From contig NZ_JABXKF010000177.1 in NCBI RefSeq assembly GCF_017115165.1, positions 1 through 64,000 of the forward strand: a stretch of 64,000 bases of DNA. Direction: 5' to 3'. A program made the position numbers and the translations under genes. Position 1 is the first letter of the stretch, and every line of letters starts with the position of its first letter. The notes beneath the pieces were generated by a model that saw nothing but the letters and a program-made list of their open reading frames with translations, ran no database searches and was not told where the DNA came from. The DNA is from Nostoc sp. LPT. GTDB lineage: Bacteria > Cyanobacteriota > Cyanobacteriia > Cyanobacteriales > Nostocaceae. Positions 44,001-53,413 of this stretch are shown piece after piece.

Positions 44001-44777
44001 AAACTCCAAGAAACCCAAGAGAAGCGCCGGGAGGAACTAATTGCACTGCAAACTCAATTACGAGATGTGGGAGCAGAATTACCAAATCCCTTGCCGGAAG
44101 TTCCAGATAAGGTAGATTTAGAGGAATTGCAGAAAGAATTGCGATCGCTTACCAAACGCTTACAAGCAATGGAACCTGTAAACATGCTGGCGTTGGAAGA
44201 ATACGAACGCACGCAAAACCGTCTCCAAGAACTCACGCAAAAATTAGAGACACTAGAAGGAGAACGCACCGAACTACTTTTACGGATTGAAAACTTTACC
44301 ACATTGCGGCAACTTGCTTTTAAAGAAGCTTTCGATGCTGTCAACGAAAACTTTCAATCAATTTTTGCCATTCTTTCCGACGGCGACGGCTTCTTACAAC
44401 TTGAAAATCCCGAAGATCCCTTTAGCAGTGGGCTAAATTTAGTCGCACATCCCAAAGGTAAACCAGTACAGCGCCTAGCTTCCATGTCTGGGGGAGAAAA
44501 ATCACTTACAGCCTTGAGCTTTATCTTTGCCCTGCAACGCTACCGCCCATCGCCATTTTACGCCTTTGACGAAGTAGATATGTTCCTAGATGGGGCAAAC
44601 GTAGAGCGATTAGCTAAAATGATTAAACAACAGTCACAACAAGCGCAATTTATAGTTGTGAGTTTGCGTCGTCCGATGATAGAATCAGCCGAACGCACAA
44701 TTGGCGTTACTCAAGCACGAGGAGCTTACACTCAAGTTTTGGGGATTAAGTTACAATCATCCAATACATCAGCTTGA
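41085..44777 (+). CDS. smc: chromosome segregation protein SMC
   Basis: This 1230-residue ATPase of the bacterial condensin organises and segregates the chromosome with ScpA and ScpB. Walker A is SGPNGSGKSN (31-40). Two long coiled coils flank the hinge (about 560-720, GMPGVCGLVVQLGLVEPRHQ), and the C-terminal head has the signature MSGGEKSLTALSF and Walker B YAFDEVDMFLD. Two low-complexity insertions are encoded by repeats: residues about 93-145 in the N-terminal head (EVGEVGGVGEAGEAGEVGEA and flanks), and about 917-931 (TLSTQHSALSTLI) in the second coiled coil. No frame is broken, so the protein is probably functional. Confidence 0.97.
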   Translation: MVHIKRVELTNFKSFGGTTSVPLLPGCTVISGPNGSGKSNILDALLFCLGLSSSKGMRADRLPDLVNNTQTGKGRASIEASVTVTFDLSDEISHKDAKAEREEVGEVGGVGEAGEAGEVGEAGEENPKSKIVRLSEAEVQNQKSAEWSVTRRLRVTHQGTYTSNYYINGVPCTLTELHGELSNLRVYPEGYNVVLQGDVTSIISMNGRERREIIDELAGVAAFDRKIIQAKSTLDEVKEKEDSCRIIETELTAQRDRLSQDRAKAEKYQKLRTEFLAKQSWEAVLSWRSLQAQQEKLVHEIQTGDRNFSELTTQLTNLNSQIVQKTAELEQLNAHVKALGEEELLAVQSTLATQEAERKQLQRQLTELETASQETAKRLTQTQQDIQKHRYSLEEIAETQIVEGQSIVYCQQQRDEAQQDLETSRQAAAEIASASEAWVQQQTAFNHQIEALLHTLEPQRTEQAQLRERNNQLQQLIQEQTQLIERDEPLLAEKQTQCSGVETEFNTSSEPIQNLAQNLSATEQELQIQQETQKRLLSEQREKQRQLDKIEAQAQAQQEVQGTQASKVILQSGMPGVCGLVVQLGLVEPRHQLALEMAAGGRLGHIVVEDDSIAAAGIELLKQKRAGRATFLPLNKIHAPKFTQDATLRFASGFVNYAVNLVDCDRRYKDVFSYVFGNTVVFANLEAARKNLGLYRIVTLDGELLETSGAMTGGSNTQRSALRFGTGEAAESDEAIALKTRLVDIERVLERCTEAIATLSARTKKLTQELTEARQARREQQLQLEQLQKDIKSLTTQLEGTRSQLAQNSEKLATAQSRLEILERELPGQENELQQLRHALAELEASQTPSEWQQIQATIKIQEQQLQQRETALREAEQRLKNLENQQQRLQEKIQEGEERINQYHHEQEAQQNQLNTLSTQHSALSTLITQTRANLSLMEQNLGEEKQKRDATEQEVRSHLLRQQQLEWEIQKLQETQEKRREELIALQTQLRDVGAELPNPLPEVPDKVDLEELQKELRSLTKRLQAMEPVNMLALEEYERTQNRLQELTQKLETLEGERTELLLRIENFTTLRQLAFKEAFDAVNENFQSIFAILSDGDGFLQLENPEDPFSSGLNLVAHPKGKPVQRLASMSGGEKSLTALSFIFALQRYRPSPFYAFDEVDMFLDGANVERLAKMIKQQSQQAQFIVVSLRRPMIESAERTIGVTQARGAYTQVLGIKLQSSNTSA
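41358..41518 (+). repeat. composite of intergenic repeats captured in frame in smc
   Basis: In order: CACAAAGACGCAAAGGCAG (like 40813-40845), a G-rich run of GGGGAAGTAG/GGGGAAGCAG units (like 25173 and 50191), AATCCAAAATCCAAAATTG, GACTGAGCGAAGCCGAAGTC (like 19424-19443) and AAAATCAAAAATC. All are typical of spacers in this window. Together they encode about 50 residues. Confidence 0.88.
43836..43867 (+). repeat. heptanucleotide repeat (CAGCACT)n inside smc
   Basis: Four consecutive CAGCACT units within the second coiled coil of SMC. Seven bases is out of phase with codons, but three units make 21 bases, so the frame survives. The same word in reverse complement, AGTGCTG, forms the intergenic repeat at 9128-9150. 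Confidence 0.92.
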
Positions 44778-44977
44778 GTTTTTGTTAATAATAGTGTATA
44801 GATAAACCACGTAATGTGTGACTTTCTCTCAAACCTAACCCCCAACCCCTTCTCTACCTGGAAAAGAGAGCAAAAATCAAAGCCTCTCGTTCACTGGGAT
44901 AGAGGAATGGAAGTGGGGTTACAAGAATAAGTTGCACATCGCGTTAAACCGGATTCGAGATCAGGACTCGGTATAGA

Positions 44978-45973
44978 ATGACCTCCGAACAGATAATTAG
45001 GCGTTCCGACATATTAAATACCCAGGTGATTACCCGCGACAACGGCAAGCGGCTAGGCATCATCAGTCAAGTCTGGGTTGATATCGATCAAAGAGAGGTT
45101 GTGGCTCTTGGTTTGCGAGACAGCCTGATCTCCATTTCGGGCATACCGCGCTATATGTACCTCAACAACATCAGCCAGATTGGTGATGTCATCCTGGTTG
45201 ATAACGAAGATGTCATTGAAGATATCGAAGTTGAATCTCTCAGTAATTTGATTAACTGGGAAGTAATTACAGAAACAGGTGAAGTCTTAGGCAAAGTTCG
45301 GGGCTTCAAGTTCAACGCCGAAAGCGGGAAGCTTGAATCTATAGTCATTGCTTCTTTAGGATTGCCCCAAATTCCCGATCAATTTGTGAGTACTTACGAG
45401 TTCTCAGTAGATGAAATTGTCAGCACTGGCCCCAATCGGTTGATTGTGTTCGAGGGAGCCGAAGAACGAGTAAACCAGTTGACAGTTGGTTTACTAGAGC
45501 GTCTGGGTATCGGCAAAGCGCCGTGGGAGCGAGATATAGAAGAAGAATACGGCTATACTCCACCGCGCCAAGTTGCACCAGGTAATCAACTGCCTAGTGG
45601 AGTGCCATTGCAGCCACCCAGGCAAAAAGTTCGCGCCCCCGAACCCGTAGCGCAAGAAGAAGAATGGAATGAAGACTATGTAGAAGAGGAAAGGCCACAG
45701 CGTCAGGTAATGAGGGCGCGGCAGTATGAATCTATTCAATACGAAGAAGATGAGGAAGAAGATAACTGGAGCGAGGCAACAGGCAACGACAGGTATCAAC
45801 AACCGCAGCCGCTAAAATATGAAGCCCAGCCCTATAGCAAGCCTTATGTTGACGAATACGATGATTATGACGACGTAGAGGGCGATGCTTGGGAAGATGG
45901 GCCGAAGCCTGTGAATATTCCTAAGAAAGTTAAGGAAAGACAGCCAGAATACGAAGAAGAAGGCGGATATTAA
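44978..45973 (+). CDS. PRC-barrel domain protein with acidic tail
   Basis: The protein has 331 residues. Two PRC-barrel domains occupy about 5-80 (RRSDILNTQVITRDNGKRLG, VDIDQREVVALGLRD) and 85-165 (NWEVITETGEVLGKVRGFKF). The C-terminal 150 residues are low-complexity and strongly acidic with Tyr, Gln and Pro (EEDEEEDNWSEATGN, DEYDDYDDVEGDAWEDGPKP), probably disordered. PRC barrels occur in RimM and the photosynthetic reaction-centre H subunit and bind protein partners. The protein has no membrane segment. Its function in cyanobacteria is unknown to me. It lies 200 bp after smc and ends at a strong terminator. Confidence 0.9.
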   Translation: MTSEQIIRRSDILNTQVITRDNGKRLGIISQVWVDIDQREVVALGLRDSLISISGIPRYMYLNNISQIGDVILVDNEDVIEDIEVESLSNLINWEVITETGEVLGKVRGFKFNAESGKLESIVIASLGLPQIPDQFVSTYEFSVDEIVSTGPNRLIVFEGAEERVNQLTVGLLERLGIGKAPWERDIEEEYGYTPPRQVAPGNQLPSGVPLQPPRQKVRAPEPVAQEEEWNEDYVEEERPQRQVMRARQYESIQYEEDEEEDNWSEATGNDRYQQPQPLKYEAQPYSKPYVDEYDDYDDVEGDAWEDGPKPVNIPKKVKERQPEYEEEGGY

Positions 45974-46037
45974 GTAATTCGTAATTCGTAATTTGTAATT
46001 TTCGGCTTAAATTACAAATTATTTCTCAGATAAATTC

Positions 46038-46076
46038 AGCCTTTTCCTTGCAAGCAAGGAAAAGGCTAATTTTTTT
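46038..46076 (+). terminator. strong intrinsic terminator after the PRC-barrel gene
   Basis: AGCCTTTTCCTTGC pairs perfectly with GCAAGGAAAAGGCT (46038-46067) and is followed by AATTTTTTT. The preceding AATTCGT heptanucleotide repeat (about 45975-45997) lies between the stop and the hairpin. Confidence 0.92.
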
Positions 46077-46243
46077 AGGATAAGTGAGGGAGTGGAGAAT
46101 CGTAAAATTTTCTTTTTTGTCCTACCAATACTAGGTTAACCGTTTCAACAGTTTGTCTAATGCTTTAGCTTTCCTGTTGCTTTGGAGCGTTTTCTTCCTG
46201 CATCTGCCAAAAGGAGACGGATTTCGCTGTTGCTCTTGACGTA

Positions 46244-48211
46244 TCACCACTGAGGATTTGCCATAATTAATGCCGCCGCCTGAGAGCTATCTAATGGATG
46301 GGAGAAAAAATATCCCTGCCCATATTCACAGTTCAATTTTTTCAACATTGCTAGTTGCTCTACTGTCTCCACCCCTTCGGCGGTCACATCCACACCTAAT
46401 TTGTGTGCCAATGTAATAATTGTCTGAACAATATCTAAATTTCCATGATCAATAATGTCCCCACTAACAAAGGAGCGGTCTATCTTCAACTGATTAATTG
46501 GAAAGTGGTGGAGACGACCTAATGAGGAATAGCCCGTACCGAAGTCGTCAATTGCCAACTTAATTCCTAAATTTCTCAGTTCCTTTAGCCTGATGATGGC
46601 TTTATCATGGTTTTCCATAATTACGCCTTCTGTAATCTCCAGCGTCAAATTCGGTGCGGCGAGTCCAGTGTCTTGTAGAACTTTATTGATGTGCGACACC
46701 AAGTTTTCTTCACTGAACCTAGTAGTACAAAGATTGACACTAATGGTCAAGGGACACTCAGCCAGATCCCCACAGCTAGAGGAGAATTGCTCTTGCCACT
46801 GCTGTATCTGACTACATGCCTCAGGCAAGAGCCACTGCTCAATAAGGATAATTAGCCCGGTTTCTTGGGCAGTTGACATGAAATACTCTGGCAAAACAAT
46901 GCCGTGTTTTGGATGTAGCCAGCGCAAAAGCGCTTCAAAACCAGTTATCTTGCCGCGACTGAGTGACACTATCGGTTGATAATAAACCCGAAACTCTTGA
47001 AGCTCAATGGCTCGGCGCAGCTCGTTAAGCAACTGCAAGTGTGCCATTGCTTGAATATGCATGTCAGTGTTAAAAATCTCATAGCACGCCCTACCTTGTG
47101 CCTTAGCTCGGTACATTGCAATATCGGCGTCACGCAAGTAATCTTCTGGTTGTTCACAACCTGTTATGCTTAAAGCAATGCCAATACTCGCTGTAGTAGA
47201 CACTTCGTGCCCGTCTAAAACCTCAGGAAGTGCCAAATTCTTTTGTATTCGCTCAACAACCGTTACCACTTCTAATACATCTTTAATTCCCACCAGCAAG
47301 ATAATAAACTCGTCTCCTCCCAGTCGTGCAGCCATATCTATAGAGCGCAAGGATTCTTGAAGCCTTTGAGCAACCGTAAGCAGTAATTGATCTCCAAGTG
47401 TGTGTCCCAGGCTGTCATTGATCACCTTAAAGCGATCTAGGTCTAGAAACAAGACAGCAAATAGATAATCTGAATGCCGTTGGGAATAATTGACCGCATC
47501 TTCTAAGCGGTTCATAAATAAAGCGCGGTTTGGGAGTCCCGTCAGTACATCGTGAAACGCAAGGTGCAGCAGCTGTGACTCGGCTTGTTTACGCTCTGTA
47601 ATTTCATCCTGCAATTGCTGATTTGCTTTTGCCATTTCCACTGTGCGTTTTGCCACTCGTTCTTGTGCTTGTTTAGCTTCGGTGATATTACGCAGCAACC
47701 AACGCCAGCCTAGCAACTTTTCTTGTGAGTCATACACTGGAGATACCCTGACACTAGCAGGAAAGGATGTACTTAATTGTGGCTTTAGGTCAATTATGCA
47801 GTCTTGTATCTGCTGTGAATTATTTATCAAAGAGTTAAATATCTGGCGGTGTTCTTGAGCAATAAACAGAATTAATGGTTTACCTACCAGATATTTTTGG
47901 CGCACAGAGAACATAGTTGCTGCTGCATAATTAACCTCTAGGATCTTCCCTACAGTATTAGTTACCAAGTAACCATCTGGTGCAAAATCGAATAATTCTT
48001 GGTAACGCTGGCGTTCTCTTTCTGCTCTTGCTCTTGTTATTTCTAACTCCTCAGAAGCAGCCAATAGTTCTTCCAATACCATTTGGAGTTCATCAAAAGC
48101 TGCTATTATTAGCTCTTGTTGTGAGTTTGGTTGAGTTGCAGTGCGCTGCCATATTCCCCTTACCCGCGATCGCAATTCCTCTATCTGCTGGCTAAAATTA
48201 TTTACATCCAT
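46244..48211 (-). CDS. PAS-GGDEF-EAL cyclic-di-GMP signalling protein
   Basis: The protein has 655 residues. An N-terminal coiled coil (about 1-75, many Glu/Arg) is followed by a PAS domain (about 70-190, FDFAPDGYLVTNTVGKILEV), a short coiled coil, a GGDEF domain with an intact RLGGDEF loop (about 310-316) and an EAL domain with FEALLRW and DDFGTGYSSLGRLHHFPI. Both catalytic signatures appear intact, so it could make and break cyclic di-GMP, with the PAS domain as sensor. No membrane helix is predicted, so it is cytoplasmic. It stands alone, divergent from the ABC transporter gene. Confidence 0.94.
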   Translation of the reverse strand: MDVNNFSQQIEELRSRVRGIWQRTATQPNSQQELIIAAFDELQMVLEELLAASEELEITRARAERERQRYQELFDFAPDGYLVTNTVGKILEVNYAAATMFSVRQKYLVGKPLILFIAQEHRQIFNSLINNSQQIQDCIIDLKPQLSTSFPASVRVSPVYDSQEKLLGWRWLLRNITEAKQAQERVAKRTVEMAKANQQLQDEITERKQAESQLLHLAFHDVLTGLPNRALFMNRLEDAVNYSQRHSDYLFAVLFLDLDRFKVINDSLGHTLGDQLLLTVAQRLQESLRSIDMAARLGGDEFIILLVGIKDVLEVVTVVERIQKNLALPEVLDGHEVSTTASIGIALSITGCEQPEDYLRDADIAMYRAKAQGRACYEIFNTDMHIQAMAHLQLLNELRRAIELQEFRVYYQPIVSLSRGKITGFEALLRWLHPKHGIVLPEYFMSTAQETGLIILIEQWLLPEACSQIQQWQEQFSSSCGDLAECPLTISVNLCTTRFSEENLVSHINKVLQDTGLAAPNLTLEITEGVIMENHDKAIIRLKELRNLGIKLAIDDFGTGYSSLGRLHHFPINQLKIDRSFVSGDIIDHGNLDIVQTIITLAHKLGVDVTAEGVETVEQLAMLKKLNCEYGQGYFFSHPLDSSQAAALIMANPQW

Positions 48212-48459
48212 GTTGCTAGAGCTGCATAACTATGAAGCGTGGGTGTAAGTAGTAGTCAAATCTATATATTAGTATCAATAAATATTAAAAAATTGCCATC
48301 TACAGCAGAATATACTTATAGTAATAATACTAATTCTTTATGTATACATTATTTTAACCTGAACGCCACAACAGTTTGTAACTAATTAGTGAACTATTCA
48401 GAAACTCGCCAAAAACTGCTAGCGTCAAACAATATTAATATTGTTGTGGATCTTCAAGC

Positions 48460-50184
48460 TTGAAAACCCGTTCTAATTACTGGCAATTACTGCCTTATAT
48501 CCGACTCCAGTGGCAAACCATCACTAAGGGACTTATTGGTATATCGGGATATGTACTAGCGACATTAGTGTTAATTAATCTCGCCGGTAAATTGGCAACT
48601 CCTTTTGCCCAAGGTAATGTAGTCGCGATCGCTCAAATAACTGGCAGTTGTGCCTTAGTATTTCTTGTGAGAGGACTGTTTCAGTCTATACAAGATATGT
48701 ATATGGCAAAAGCTGCTTTGAGAGTTGCTTTTCATCTCCGCCAGCAAGTCTACGCACATCTTCAAAAGCTCAATCTCAGCTATTTTGAAACGGCAAAAGC
48801 AGGTGATTTATCTTACCGCCTCACCGAAGATGTTGACCGCGTTGGCGAAGTCGTAAATAAAGTATTTCACGACTTTATCCCCTGTATTTTGCAGTTGCTA
48901 GCAATTCCGATTTACATGATTTACCTGAATTGGCAACTGACATTAGCAACAGTGATAGTTGCACCGCTAATGGGTATTTTAGTTGGCTGGTTTGGTGAAC
49001 AGTTGGGCAAGTATTCCTTAAAAAGTCAAAATCGCGTGTCGGGTTTATCAGCTATCCTCGCGGAAGTTTTCAACGGTATTCGTTTAGTACAGGCTTTTGC
49101 TGCCGAAAATTACGAAATTGCCCGCTTTGGCCATGAAGCAGAACGCAGTCTCAAAGCAAAATACTCAGCCGAACGTCTGAAAGCGATTCAGATTCCCATT
49201 ATCGGATTTTTGGAAGCCTTAAGTGCCTTATTGTTACTGATTGTGGGAGCGTGGCAAATTTCCCAAGGTCACTTGACAGTGGCGAATTTTTTCAGTTATT
49301 TGGCGGCAGCGGCGCTATTAATCGATCCCATTGGTCACACTACTAATAATTACAACGAATTTAAGCAGGGTGAAGCATCTGTTGACCGCGTTTTTGAATT
49401 GATGGCGATTCAGCCGACGGTAATCGAAAAGACAAATGCGATCGCTCTTTCTCCAGTCAATGGCAAAGTAGAATATCGTCATATTTCCTTCGCCTATAAA
49501 CCAGGTGAACCTGTCTTAAAAGATATCAGTTTATTGGTATCGCCAGGTGAAGCGATCGCACTTGTGGGTGCTTCTGGTGCTGGTAAAACCACATTTGTGA
49601 ATCTTTTACCCCGTTTTTACGATCCTGAAATTGGTCAAATCTTCATTGACGGGGTTGATATTCGGGATGTGAAGTTGCATAGTCTGCGGCGACAAATTGG
49701 GATTGTTCCTCAAGAAACCATCATGTTTTCAGGGACAATTGCCCAAAATATCGCCTTTGGACAAAATGTTTTTGACATAAAAGCGGTTAAAGAGGCGGCA
49801 AAAATTGCTAATGCCCATCAGTTTATTAGCCAACTGCCAGAAGGTTATAAGACTTGGGTAGGCGAACGTGGGGTAAACTTATCAGGTGGACAAAGACAAA
49901 GAATTGCGATCGCTCGTGCTGTTCTGCTCAATCCGCAAATCTTGATTCTTGATGAAGCGACATCAGCATTAGATTCCGAATCAGAAGCACTGGTACAGGA
50001 AGCGCTGGAAAGATTGATGGAAAAACGGACAGTATTTATTATTGCCCATCGTTTATCGACAGTTAAGAGGTGCGATCGTATTTTAGTTCTCGAACAAGGA
50101 CAAATTGTCGAATCGGGAACCCATGAAGAATTATTAGCTCTAGAGCGTCGCTATGCGCGGTTTTATGCCCAGCAGTTTAGTTAA
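48460..50184 (+). CDS. ABC exporter, fused permease and ATPase (MsbA/LmrA type)
   Basis: This is a 574-residue half-transporter. Six helices lie in residues 1-320. The ATPase domain follows with Walker A ALVGASGAGKTTFVN (about 370), signature LSGGQRQRIAIARA (about 474), Walker B ILILDEATSALDSES and the switch His in IIAHRLSTVKRC. It probably works as a homodimer exporting a lipid, peptide or drug; the substrate is unknown. The start is a TTG, since no ATG fits the expected N-terminus (KTRSNYWQLLPYIRLQWQ). Confidence 0.93.
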   Translation: MKTRSNYWQLLPYIRLQWQTITKGLIGISGYVLATLVLINLAGKLATPFAQGNVVAIAQITGSCALVFLVRGLFQSIQDMYMAKAALRVAFHLRQQVYAHLQKLNLSYFETAKAGDLSYRLTEDVDRVGEVVNKVFHDFIPCILQLLAIPIYMIYLNWQLTLATVIVAPLMGILVGWFGEQLGKYSLKSQNRVSGLSAILAEVFNGIRLVQAFAAENYEIARFGHEAERSLKAKYSAERLKAIQIPIIGFLEALSALLLLIVGAWQISQGHLTVANFFSYLAAAALLIDPIGHTTNNYNEFKQGEASVDRVFELMAIQPTVIEKTNAIALSPVNGKVEYRHISFAYKPGEPVLKDISLLVSPGEAIALVGASGAGKTTFVNLLPRFYDPEIGQIFIDGVDIRDVKLHSLRRQIGIVPQETIMFSGTIAQNIAFGQNVFDIKAVKEAAKIANAHQFISQLPEGYKTWVGERGVNLSGGQRQRIAIARAVLLNPQILILDEATSALDSESEALVQEALERLMEKRTVFIIAHRLSTVKRCDRILVLEQGQIVESGTHEELLALERRYARFYAQQFS

Positions 50185-50274
50185 AGGCAGGGGATGCAGG
50201 GGAGGCAAGGGGAGCAAGGGAAGAAGAACTATTGATTATTGTTCAATGCCCAATGCCCTAATGCCCCTTATTAA

Positions 50275-51732
50275 TTATCTCCTAAACTGAATTGCCTTGA
50301 TTAACTCATAAAACGGTTGCCAATTATCTTCCTGAGCAATTGATTCCCAAATAGATTCAATTACTGGTCTTAATAATACCGTTTTGGGATTATTAACAGC
50401 TAGAGTTTGAGCAATTACATTGGTGCGATCGCTATCAAAATCGTTCAGAATTTGATGGTATAGTATGCACCAATCATCAAATATCCCAGATGCACCCGGT
50501 ACTGGCACAATATCTGAATTATTCATCACAAAACCTGGTTCATCTCGCCATTTCGATGAAAAAGTACAAGCCATCTCATAAAAGAATTGGTGATAACCAA
50601 CTTGGCTATCTTTCAAAAATTCAATCGTTAGATTCAACAACTCCACTGTTTCTTGATGCGGCAAAGTCTCAAAACCTAACTTTTTCAACATCAAAGAACT
50701 GTATTCAGCTTCATAATACTCATCAAACCTAGCTAATCCAGCTTCCATTTCACCTTTATCAATAATCGCCTTTAAAGGTTCTTGGAGCATTTGTAAATTC
50801 AGATGACAAATACTTGGTTGATTCCCGTAACAGTAACGTCCATAATAATCAAAATATGCAGCTATAAAGGATGGGTTATAACTCGGAATAAATGCGTAAG
50901 GGCCATAGTCAAAACTCTCTCCAGTAATCGACATATTGTCAGTATTTAGGACTGCATGACAAAAGCCAGCCGCCATCCACTGCGCTACTAGTTCTGCAAC
51001 CCGTTTAACTAATTCGGCGTAAAACAGGGCATATTTATCTTCTTCAGCATTTAAGTGTCGATAATACTGCTCAATTACGTGGTCTAACAGCTTCTTAGTC
51101 AAATCTGGACGCTGGAAATAGTGCAGTCGCTCAAAAGTGCCAAACCGAATATGAGAACTGCTCATTCTAATCATCACAGCTGAACGGGTAGGCGAAGGTT
51201 CATCGCCTCGCCAGAGTGGTAAACCTGTTTCAATCATGCTCAGACAGCGCGAAGTACGTACACCCAAGTAGTGCAGCGCTTCTGCAGCCAGAACTTCCCG
51301 CATCCCACCTTTGAGCGTGAGCATACCATCGCCACCACGGGAGTAGGGCGTTCTCCCAGAACCTTTAGTGCCAAAATCGTACAATTCGCCATCATTGGCG
51401 CGTACTTGCCCGTAGAGAAAGCCTCTACCATCACCCAACTGTCCGTTATATTCACCAAATTGATAGCCGTGGTAGCGTAGAGCCAACAAGGGTTTGCGTC
51501 CCTGAAATTGACCAAAGGCTTTGATGAAATCTTCGTCTTTGACTACTTGGGGGTCTAGACCGAAACGGGGTAATAGTTCATCGTTACGCCAACGTAGGAG
51601 GTGTTGGGGAAATTCAGCTGCTGCAACCTCATCGTAGTAGTCGCCACCTAGAGATTCTAAGGCAGTTTCGTAGTTGAGGGTGAGAAAAGGATTGCTAGAA
51701 TTCTTGTCGTTTGGAGTTTCAGCCAGAGTCAT
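50275..51732 (-). CDS. selO: SelO-type protein adenylyltransferase (YdiU/UPF0061)
   Basis: This is a 485-residue pseudokinase-fold enzyme that transfers AMP to Ser, Thr or Tyr of proteins involved in redox balance. Family motifs are [40 protein letters not shown] (nucleotide loop), [15 protein letters not shown] and [16 protein letters not shown] (metal-binding Asp and Asn). The C-terminus lacks the Cys or selenocysteine of many relatives. I chose the ATG at 51732; a TTG 9 bp upstream is also open. Length agrees with the family. Confidence 0.94.
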   Translation of the reverse strand: MTLAETPNDKNSSNPFLTLNYETALESLGGDYYDEVAAAEFPQHLLRWRNDELLPRFGLDPQVVKDEDFIKAFGQFQGRKPLLALRYHGYQFGEYNGQLGDGRGFLYGQVRANDGELYDFGTKGSGRTPYSRGGDGMLTLKGGMREVLAAEALHYLGVRTSRCLSMIETGLPLWRGDEPSPTRSAVMIRMSSSHIRFGTFERLHYFQRPDLTKKLLDHVIEQYYRHLNAEEDKYALFYAELVKRVAELVAQWMAAGFCHAVLNTDNMSITGESFDYGPYAFIPSYNPSFIAAYFDYYGRYCYGNQPSICHLNLQMLQEPLKAIIDKGEMEAGLARFDEYYEAEYSSLMLKKLGFETLPHQETVELLNLTIEFLKDSQVGYHQFFYEMACTFSSKWRDEPGFVMNNSDIVPVPGASGIFDDWCILYHQILNDFDSDRTNVIAQTLAVNNPKTVLLRPVIESIWESIAQEDNWQPFYELIKAIQFRR

Positions 51733-52030
51733 TACGAGCAAAGCTAATTCATTCTTCCTTTAATACTACCTCTGGCTTCAGCATCATCAGCATAGACGCA
51801 AAAAGCAATCCATATCTAAAATATGGCAGCGCTGCTATCAAAATTGGGAGCGCTTCAGGAGGCAGAAGTAACCCACCTTGAAAAACGTGGAATTGAAGCA
51901 AGAACGAAGCATCCTACAGTGGGCGTCTCTTCTTCTCCCAAAAGGAGAGGCTGTGCGAACGCGGAGCATCTCGTAGAGAACGGAGAAGACTGCACTGACT
52001 CATTTGTATTTTATGACACTTTCTGATTAA

Positions 52031-52085
52031 TGCAATTCTTCTTTTTAAATTAACTAATGACCCAAAACTAAAGTTTTCATTTATA
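52031..52085. repeat. dispersed repeat, copy 2
   Basis: Same order of words as 5345-5402 (AATTCTTCTTTTTAAA, AATGACCCA, AACTAAAGTTTTCATT). Confidence 0.65.
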
Positions 52086-52360
52086 CAGCATTTTGCATCT
52101 AAATGAAGTATATTCTTTACCCCCCTTAATCCCCCCGATGTATTGGGGGGAAATTCCCAATCTAGTACAGCACGGCGTAAATAAACCACCCCTTCGGGTT
52201 CGGCAGTTCCTCATGGGGGGAACCCCCAAGACCGGACTGCCTCACCATTCCAAATCAATGAAACGCTTATGCTGTATACCTGTTTGACTTTTGACTTTTG
52301 ACTTTTGACTTCCGCCTTGCGGCACTAGTTCCCTCCCCTTTCTAAGGCTACGGTGTACAT

Positions 52361-52540
52361 ACAAGTACTTTCATTCACAACACAAGTCTTTTCGTTCACG
52401 ACACAAGTGCTTTCGTTCATAACACAAGTCGTTCCGTTCACAACACAAGTACTTTCGTTCATAACCAAGTCTTTTCGTTCACAACACAAGTACTTTCGTT
52501 TATAACCAAGTCTTTTCGTTCACAACACAAGTCTTTTTTG
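52361..52540. repeat. nine-unit array with 21-bp period (array 2)
   Basis: Units begin ACAAGT and continue ACTTTCGTTCA or CTTTTCGTTCA before A(C/T)AAC. Units 1-5 and 7 are exactly 21 bp, units 6 and 8 are 20 bp (first A lost), and the ninth is partial. Two sub-types (ACAAGTACTTTC and ACAAGTCTTTTC) tend to alternate. The sequence is unrelated to arrays 1 and 3. Confidence 0.93.
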
Positions 52541-52801
52541 AGCCTTTAAGGGAATGAAACAGCTTTGCTTTTCAAGAGGGGGTTGGGGGTCTTAAACCCC
52601 TTGATTCAGACGCGACGCTCGTTCCTCGCTAACGCTACGCTATCGCGGACTCGCTTGCCGCCGGCGCTATCCGCTTTTTCCTTCAAAATTCATTCTGAAT
52701 TCTGGCTCCAGAAGGACTGAATTCTATTTTGATAAATTAATTTCTCAACAGGTGTAGTCGATAAATAAAATAAAAACCTTGATAAAAACTCTCAGCATTT
52801 T

Positions 52802-53413
52802 TTAAAAATCAGGTGTTTTCCAATGAGGATTTGTCAGACTTGTCAAAATATGATCTTCCCATTGCCCATTAATTAACAAATAGTCTCTAGCATATCCTTC
52901 AACGACAAAACCGAGTCTTTTGAGTACATTACCACTGCGCCGATTGTGAGGTATATAATTAGCCATAATTCGGTGAAAATTTAACTCTTCAAATAGATAT
53001 TGAGTTGCAGATTTTAACCCCTCTGTCATATAGCCTTTACCTTGTTTATTTTCAGCAAGGCTATATCCCACATAGCAAAAATGAGCTACTCCTCGGACAA
53101 AATTACTAAAATTGACTGTTCCAATAACTACAGTGGGATTTTTTTTGGTAAAAATAAATAGTTTTAATGATTGACCATTGATAAATTCCAGAAAACTATT
53201 CTCTATTTGATATTGCCAATATTCTTCAGTGAAAAAACCATCAGCCCAAAGAGGGTAGAATGGAGTGAGATAAGTTTTGTTATCAATGAAGTATTTGAGA
53301 ATTTGGGGTATATCTTCATGGATCGCTGCTCGTAATAATAGGCGATCGCTTGCAATTATTGGCAGTTCTGATATCATAAATTGCTTAATCGGCGGGATCT
53401 CTTCCCAAAACAT
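52802..53413 (-). CDS. RimJ/RimL-type GNAT acetyltransferase
   Basis: The protein has 203 residues, or 191 if the second Met (53377) is the start, which fits the family better (MISELPIIASDRLLLRA). Motifs are the N-terminal LLLRAAIHEDIPQILKYF, the central VIGTVNFSNFVRG, the acetyl-CoA loop AENKQGKGYMTEGLKSATQYL and the C-terminal NRRSGNVLKRLGFVVEGYAR, typical of the ribosomal-protein alanine acetyltransferase group. The substrate may be a ribosomal protein N-terminus or a small molecule. It stands alone beside a repeat-rich stretch. Confidence 0.92.
   Translation of the reverse strand: MFWEEIPPIKQFMISELPIIASDRLLLRAAIHEDIPQILKYFIDNKTYLTPFYPLWADGFFTEEYWQYQIENSFLEFINGQSLKLFIFTKKNPTVVIGTVNFSNFVRGVAHFCYVGYSLAENKQGKGYMTEGLKSATQYLFEELNFHRIMANYIPHNRRSGNVLKRLGFVVEGYARDYLLINGQWEDHILTSLTNPHWKTPDF

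Larger units (their letters stand above)
51742..52801. other. 1.06-kb gene-free, repeat-rich region
   Basis: Between selO and an acetyltransferase gene. In order it has a GC-rich repeat with GCGAACGCGGAGCATCTCG (51956-51976) and dispersed repeat copy 2 (52031-52085). A CCCCCC...GGGGGG hairpin (about 52131-52150) and a hairpin element with CATGGGGGGAACCCCCAAG (52212-52230) follow, then the TTTTGAC heptanucleotide repeat (52283-52311) and 21-bp array 2. Last is a palindromic cluster (52610-52680). Short open frames here are composed of repeats and are not credible genes. Confidence 0.8.

Noticed and set aside
51823-52189. Small open frames between selO and the acetyltransferase gene
   Set aside because: Their sequences are translations of dispersed repeats and hairpins that occur elsewhere between genes.
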